Source of the DNA: JANMDR01 sp031376425
GTDB lineage: Bacteria > Pseudomonadota > Gammaproteobacteria > Burkholderiales > Usitatibacteraceae
Length of the DNA: 35,809 bases
Assembly (NCBI GenBank): GCA_031376425.1
Contig: JANMDR010000204.1
Span: 1-35,809, forward strand
Reading direction: 5' to 3'
Shown here one piece after another: positions 32,047 to 35,809 of the stretch. Every line of letters begins with the position of its first letter. Within the stretch, counting starts at the first letter, position 1. Both the position numbers and the translations under genes were made by a program. The notes under the pieces were generated by a model that worked only from the letters and a program-made list of their open reading frames with translations, did no database searches and was not told where the DNA came from.

Positions 32047-34194
32047 TCACGCTGCAACATTGATCGCCACAACCTCCACCAGCACCCCATTCACCGCCGC
32101 ATTGCCCGATACGGCATCGAGCAGCAATTCGTCCGTTAGGTCATTCGCTGACTCGCCCGCATGGGCTTGGGCGATGGTCATTTTTACCCCGGCGCGGTTG
32201 TGGCCGAAGCCGTGGGGGAGTGACACCACGCCTGGCATCATATCGGCATTGGCTTGTACTTCCGTTTCAATATTGCCCACCCGTGCTTGAATGCGCACGC
32301 GGCTGCCGTCAATGATGTTTCTAGCGGCCATATCATCGGGGTGCATCATTAGCTGATGGCGGGGCTTGCCCTTGATTAAGCGGTGGCTATTGTGCATCCA
32401 TGAATTATTGCTGCGCACATGGCGGCGGCCGATTAACAATAGTGCAGTAGATGTCGATTTTTGCATCGCTGCTTGAAGGCGGGCTAGGTCAGCCATCAAT
32501 ACAGGGGGGGCGCAGTGGATGTTTTTATCTGCCGTTTCTAAGCGGGCAAATAATGACGGCACTAACGGCCCCATGTCAATGCCATGTGGGGCGTTAAGGA
32601 GCGCATCAAAGCTGATGCCTTGGGCATAGGGGCTGCGTTCGGTGCTCAGTTGTACCACATCGCGTACTTTGGGTGCCGTGCGGTATTCACGGTGCAACTT
32701 TGCGGCCAAGCGCTGACCGATACCGCTAAAAATTTCCCAATCATAGCGTTCATCTTCTGGCCGCTGCCATATCGCTTGGTTCAACCGTGTGACGTTGCGC
32801 ACGCCAAAGGCGTTAAAGCTGGCATCGTAATGGTCGTGATTTAGGGCTGATGTGGGGGGCAAAATAATATTGGCGTGGCGGGTGGTTTCATTGATAAAAA
32901 TATCGATGGAAAACATAAAATCAAGTTGCGCCAGCGCCAGATCAAGCTGGCGGCCATTGGGGGTGGATAGCACCGGATTTCCGGCTACGGTAAACAAGGC
33001 GTGAATTTGCCCTGCACCTGCGGTAAGAATTTCTTCCGCCAAAGCCGCCACTGGTAGTTCACCATTAGATTCTGGCAGCTTACGCACCCGCGAATGCCAG
33101 CGTGCATGGCCGCCCGGCCGCGTGCCCGCACCGGTGATGGGCATGAGTGGTGTGGTGGGCAGCGCCCCCCCTACCCTATCCATATTGCCGGTAGCAATAT
33201 TAATTAGATAAATAAGCCATTGGTTCAAGCTGCCAAAGGCCTGCGTGGTGGTGCCCATGCGGCCATAACAAACAGCAGACTTAGCAGCGCAAAATTCACG
33301 CGCTATTTGGCGAATGGTGTCCGCCGTAATGCCACAAAAATCGGCTACTGATTGCGCTGTAAAGGCCGCCAGTGCATCAAGGGCGCGATCAAAATCAACC
33401 AGCCGCTCCGACTGTATTGGCCGTAGCAAATTTTCTTCGCGCATGGTGGTGAGCAAGGCGCTTAAAAACGCAGCGTCACTACCCGGACGAATGAAGTGAT
33501 GCGCGGACGCGATAGCCGCAGTTTCAGTGCGGCGCGGGTCAATCACCACCAGCTTCCCCCCCCTTGTTTGCAGCGCCTTTAAGCGCTTGGCCACATCCGG
33601 CACCGTCATCAAACTGCCGTTAGATGCAATGGGATTGGCACCTAACATTAAAAAATAATCGGCATGGTCAATATCAGGAATGGGAATCAAAAACTGATGC
33701 CCAAACATGAGATACGATGCGAGCTGCTGCGGCAATTGGTCTACTGAAGAAGCTGAAAAAATATTTCTGGACGCAATGAGTTTGGCAAATCCGGGAAAAT
33801 TTAATAAGTGCCCAAAATTATGCACATTAGGGTTACCCGCATAGATCCCCACGGCGTCATTACCGTGCGCAGTGATGAGTTTAGCCAGATTAGCGGCTAC
33901 TGTTTCAAAAGCCTCATCCCATGAAATTTCACGCCATGTAGCCGCCGCGCCCGCCGCACCCACCCGCAACATGGGGCGGCGCAAGCGGTCTGGGTCTTCA
34001 TGAATATCTTGAATCGCAATCGCTTTGGGGCAAATATGGCCGTGCGAAAACGGATCATCATCATCACCGCGAACGCTCTCAATTTTAGTACCCACCACCT
34101 TGATCGCCACGCCGCAAATAGCCTCGCACAAATTACAAGCACGGTAGACGGTGCGTTCCTGCGGATTAACTTCTGCTTGGGCGAGTGTAGACAT
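32047..34194 (-). CDS. Molybdopterin-dependent oxidoreductase (DMSO reductase superfamily)
   Basis: A 715-residue cytoplasmic enzyme with a bis-molybdopterin cofactor. Near the N-terminus is a [4Fe-4S] site C20-x2-C23-x3-C27-x27-C55 (ACNLCEAICGV ... HICPK). Cofactor-binding parts follow: GIYAGNPNVHNFG, FLMLGANPIASNGS, VVIDPRRTETAAIA, and a C-terminal cofactor-binding domain starting near LLIGRRHVRSNNSWMHNSHR. The usual metal-ligand region reads SASSVDQLPQQ, without an obvious Cys, so a Ser or other residue may ligate molybdenum. No twin-Arg signal is seen. Start at 34194 is preferred over an ATG 45 bases upstream because the family begins close to the Cys cluster. It stands alone, without small or membrane subunits. 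Substrate cannot be told. Confidence 0.92.
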   Translation of the reverse strand: MSTLAQAEVNPQERTVYRACNLCEAICGVAIKVVGTKIESVRGDDDDPFSHGHICPKAIAIQDIHEDPDRLRRPMLRVGAAGAAATWREISWDEAFETVAANLAKLITAHGNDAVGIYAGNPNVHNFGHLLNFPGFAKLIASRNIFSASSVDQLPQQLASYLMFGHQFLIPIPDIDHADYFLMLGANPIASNGSLMTVPDVAKRLKALQTRGGKLVVIDPRRTETAAIASAHHFIRPGSDAAFLSALLTTMREENLLRPIQSERLVDFDRALDALAAFTAQSVADFCGITADTIRQIAREFCAAKSAVCYGRMGTTTQAFGSLNQWLIYLINIATGNMDRVGGALPTTPLMPITGAGTRPGGHARWHSRVRKLPESNGELPVAALAEEILTAGAGQIHALFTVAGNPVLSTPNGRQLDLALAQLDFMFSIDIFINETTRHANIILPPTSALNHDHYDASFNAFGVRNVTRLNQAIWQRPEDERYDWEIFSGIGQRLAAKLHREYRTAPKVRDVVQLSTERSPYAQGISFDALLNAPHGIDMGPLVPSLFARLETADKNIHCAPPVLMADLARLQAAMQKSTSTALLLIGRRHVRSNNSWMHNSHRLIKGKPRHQLMMHPDDMAARNIIDGSRVRIQARVGNIETEVQANADMMPGVVSLPHGFGHNRAGVKMTIAQAHAGESANDLTDELLLDAVSGNAAVNGVLVEVVAINVAA

Positions 34195-34521
34195 TATTTT
34201 GCTCTTTTGGTATGGGGTGAATTCACGTTCAAAGTGCAACGGCGAAAGGTAATAATAGATTATTCCACGAACTAGCGTGGTTTAAATATAGTAAACCGTA
34301 ATGGTGAATAATTATGGAGGTTTACGCGGCGGTGATCCTATATGCCAACAACGGAGCGAAACTACCGTAGGGGCACGGCATGCCGTGCCCGTACGACGCC
34401 ATCACCACCACCTTCACAGACAGAAATAGCAACGCGCCACTCCACAGCGATGCATTTTATGCCAGACTTCAAACATTGCCATATCCGTTTCTTTCCCCTC
34501 GTTGCAGGCAGTCAAAGGTTT
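34195..34521. other. Divergent intergenic region with a REP element
   Basis: 327 bases between the oxidoreductase and the sigma factor. It should hold both promoters, but I can point to no convincing -35/-10 pair. A REP-like palindrome lies at 34367-34394. Open frame continues upstream of the sigma factor through this palindrome, but that part encodes repeat sequence and is not believed to be protein. Confidence 0.6.
34367..34394. repeat. REP-like element, copy 5
   Basis: 28-bp palindrome with the core GGCACGGCATGCCGTGCC, differing from copy 2 only in the left flank (GTAGG instead of GTACG). It lies 10 kb from the other copies. Confidence 0.85.
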
Positions 34522-35766
34522 GTGATCTTGCAAAATAACTACCAAGACATTGATGCGATTTATCGCCGCGAAAGTAGGCGCGTATTTGCTACGCTTGTTC
34601 GCCTGCTTGGTGATTTTGATCTTGCTGAAGAAGCGCTGCATGATGCGTTTCGCGCTGCTATGGAGCAGTGGCCTATTGATGGTGTGCCTGCAAACCCTGC
34701 TGCGTGGCTGGTTTCCACGGGGCGTTTTAAGGCAATAGATAGCATCCGTCGGCAGTCGCGCTTTACGGCTTGGGATGATGTTGCGGAGCAGGCAGAAGCT
34801 ATAGCAGCTGAGAATGGCGAGAATGATATTGACACGGCACTTGAAGACGATCAACTGCGCTTGATATTTACCTGCTGTCATCCAGCCCTTACCGATGATG
34901 CGCAAGTGGCGCTTACCTTGCGTGAAGTTTGCGGGCTCACTACTGAAGCAATCGCGCGTGCTTTTTTAACGCCAGCACCAACGATGGCGCAACGCATCGT
35001 TCGTGCTAAGGCAAAAATTCGCGATGCTAAAATTCCCTATCAAGTGCCAGAGCGCGAGGAGCTTGCCGCGCGCCTTTTGCCGGTATTGCGGGTGGTTTAT
35101 TTGGTGTTCAATGAAGGTTATTCGCCGTCATCGGGCGCGGCAGTCACACGCGCTGATCTATCGAGCGAGGCGATTCGCTTAGCGCGATTGCTTGCCGAAC
35201 TATTGCCGGAGCCGGAAGTAGTTGGGCTGCTCGCCCTCATGCTGCTCAATGAATCGCGGCGTAGCGCGCGCACCGATGCCGCTGGTGATTTGGTGCCGCT
35301 TGAAGAACAGGATAGAAACTGTTGGGATGCCGCCTTAATCACCGAAGGCAGCGCCGCTGTGGTGCGGGCACTGTCCGCACCGGGGTTTGGTACATATACC
35401 TTGCAAGCGGCAATTTCGGCGGTGCACGCCGATGCGAAACGTAGCGCCGATACCGATTGGGCGCAAATTGTTGGCCTCTACGATGAGTTGCTAAACCGCA
35501 ATGCCTCGCCCATCATTGAATTGAACCGCGCCGTTGCCATAGCCATGCGTGATGGCATTGCCGTGGGGCTTGCCATTATTGAAGGCTTGCTAAAACTGCC
35601 AGCCATGCAGCAATACTATCTTGCGCACGCCGCCCGTGCCGACTTATGCAGGCGGTTGCACCGCTTCGACGACGCGCGGGAAGCCTACCAAGCCGCATTG
35701 CAACTCACCCAGCAAGAACCAGAGCGCCGCTATATTGCGCGACGGTTAGCGGCGCTGCCGCTTTAG
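34522..35766 (+). CDS. ECF sigma factor of the ECF42 type (DUF6596, C-terminal TPR-like extension)
   Basis: A 414-residue sigma factor if started at GTG 34522 (AAAGG just upstream); TTG at 34528 and ATGs at 34450/34459 are alternatives, but upstream codons do not look like the family. Region 2 is AIYRRESRRVFATLVRLLGD then FDLAEEALHDAFRAAMEQWP; region 4 is ALTLREVCGLTTEAIARAFL then TPAPTMAQRIVRAKAKIRDA. A DUF6596-type part (VVYLVFNEGYSPSSG) and a TPR-like C-terminal extension (ASPIIELNRAVAIAMRDGIA) follow, as known for ECF42. The usual partner, a DGPF/YCII-type gene, is not seen in the window, though the window ends 43 bases after this gene. No anti-sigma gene is present. Confidence 0.88.
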   Translation: MILQNNYQDIDAIYRRESRRVFATLVRLLGDFDLAEEALHDAFRAAMEQWPIDGVPANPAAWLVSTGRFKAIDSIRRQSRFTAWDDVAEQAEAIAAENGENDIDTALEDDQLRLIFTCCHPALTDDAQVALTLREVCGLTTEAIARAFLTPAPTMAQRIVRAKAKIRDAKIPYQVPEREELAARLLPVLRVVYLVFNEGYSPSSGAAVTRADLSSEAIRLARLLAELLPEPEVVGLLALMLLNESRRSARTDAAGDLVPLEEQDRNCWDAALITEGSAAVVRALSAPGFGTYTLQAAISAVHADAKRSADTDWAQIVGLYDELLNRNASPIIELNRAVAIAMRDGIAVGLAIIEGLLKLPAMQQYYLAHAARADLCRRLHRFDDAREAYQAALQLTQQEPERRYIARRLAALPL

Positions 35767-35809
35767 ACTTAGCTTAAAAAATATTTTTTGCGTGATGTCG
35801 AATTGGCCG

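Noticed and set aside
34342..34521. N-terminal extension of the sigma factor from ATG at 34342
   Set aside because: This part translates the REP palindrome (RRGTACRARTT) and does not resemble sigma factor N-termini.
35776..35789. AAAAAATATTTTTT palindrome after the sigma factor gene as a terminator
   Set aside because: The stem would be only A-T pairs; too weak to call a terminator.

Overview
The window looks like chromosomal DNA of a betaproteobacterium (Burkholderiales-like) with moderate GC. The main pointer is the order ftsH - folP - glmM - pstS - pstC - pstA - pstB, which is characteristic of that class, together with a BPSS1780-type membrane protein. This taxonomic call is inferred from gene order and family resemblance, not from a database search.

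Layout. (1) 1-13463: the housekeeping block ftsH (its start lies before the window), folP and glmM. It is interrupted between folP and glmM by about 9 kb holding a membrane protein and a tightly packed RDD - SpoIIM-like - DUF4129-like - DUF4350-like - MoxR AAA+ - DUF58 cluster, read in the same direction as glmM and ending 6 bases before it. This is an envelope-associated MoxR chaperone-type system of unknown client. (2) 13497-17476: phosphate uptake genes pstSCAB with a plausible Pho box and a stem-loop between pstS and pstC; phoU does not follow. (3) 17486-21889: a LysR regulator divergent from a short operon: an MDR-family NADPH oxidoreductase, a secreted unknown protein, a class I glutamine amidotransferase, a frameshifted small membrane protein (CBU_0592-like) and a secreted NTF2-like protein. 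(4) 21890-28846: two large exported proteins, a six-bladed NHL-propeller protein whose best start codon is ATA, and a 1343-residue reprolysin-like metalloprotease with Calx-beta and duplicated C-terminal Trp-rich domains. The spaces around them are full of palindromic REP-like elements and long hairpins. (5) 28847-32014: an accessory patch with two small unknown genes on the minus strand, an attC-like site, a BrnT/BrnA toxin-antitoxin pair, an antitoxin (Phd/YefM) remnant and an SMI1/KNR4 protein. (6) 32047-35766: a molybdopterin oxidoreductase divergent from an ECF42-type sigma factor.

The most interesting points are the MoxR cluster inside the folP-glmM block, the ATA start with an excellent Shine-Dalgarno sequence, the G/C homopolymer tracts (7 to 9 bases) that I found only after about 24 kb and that are concentrated in the protease gene downstream of its catalytic domain, the brnTA control region with overlapping inverted repeats around the start codon, and the attC-like site with the toxin-antitoxin debris. 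No rRNA, tRNA, CRISPR array or intact insertion sequence was recognised.
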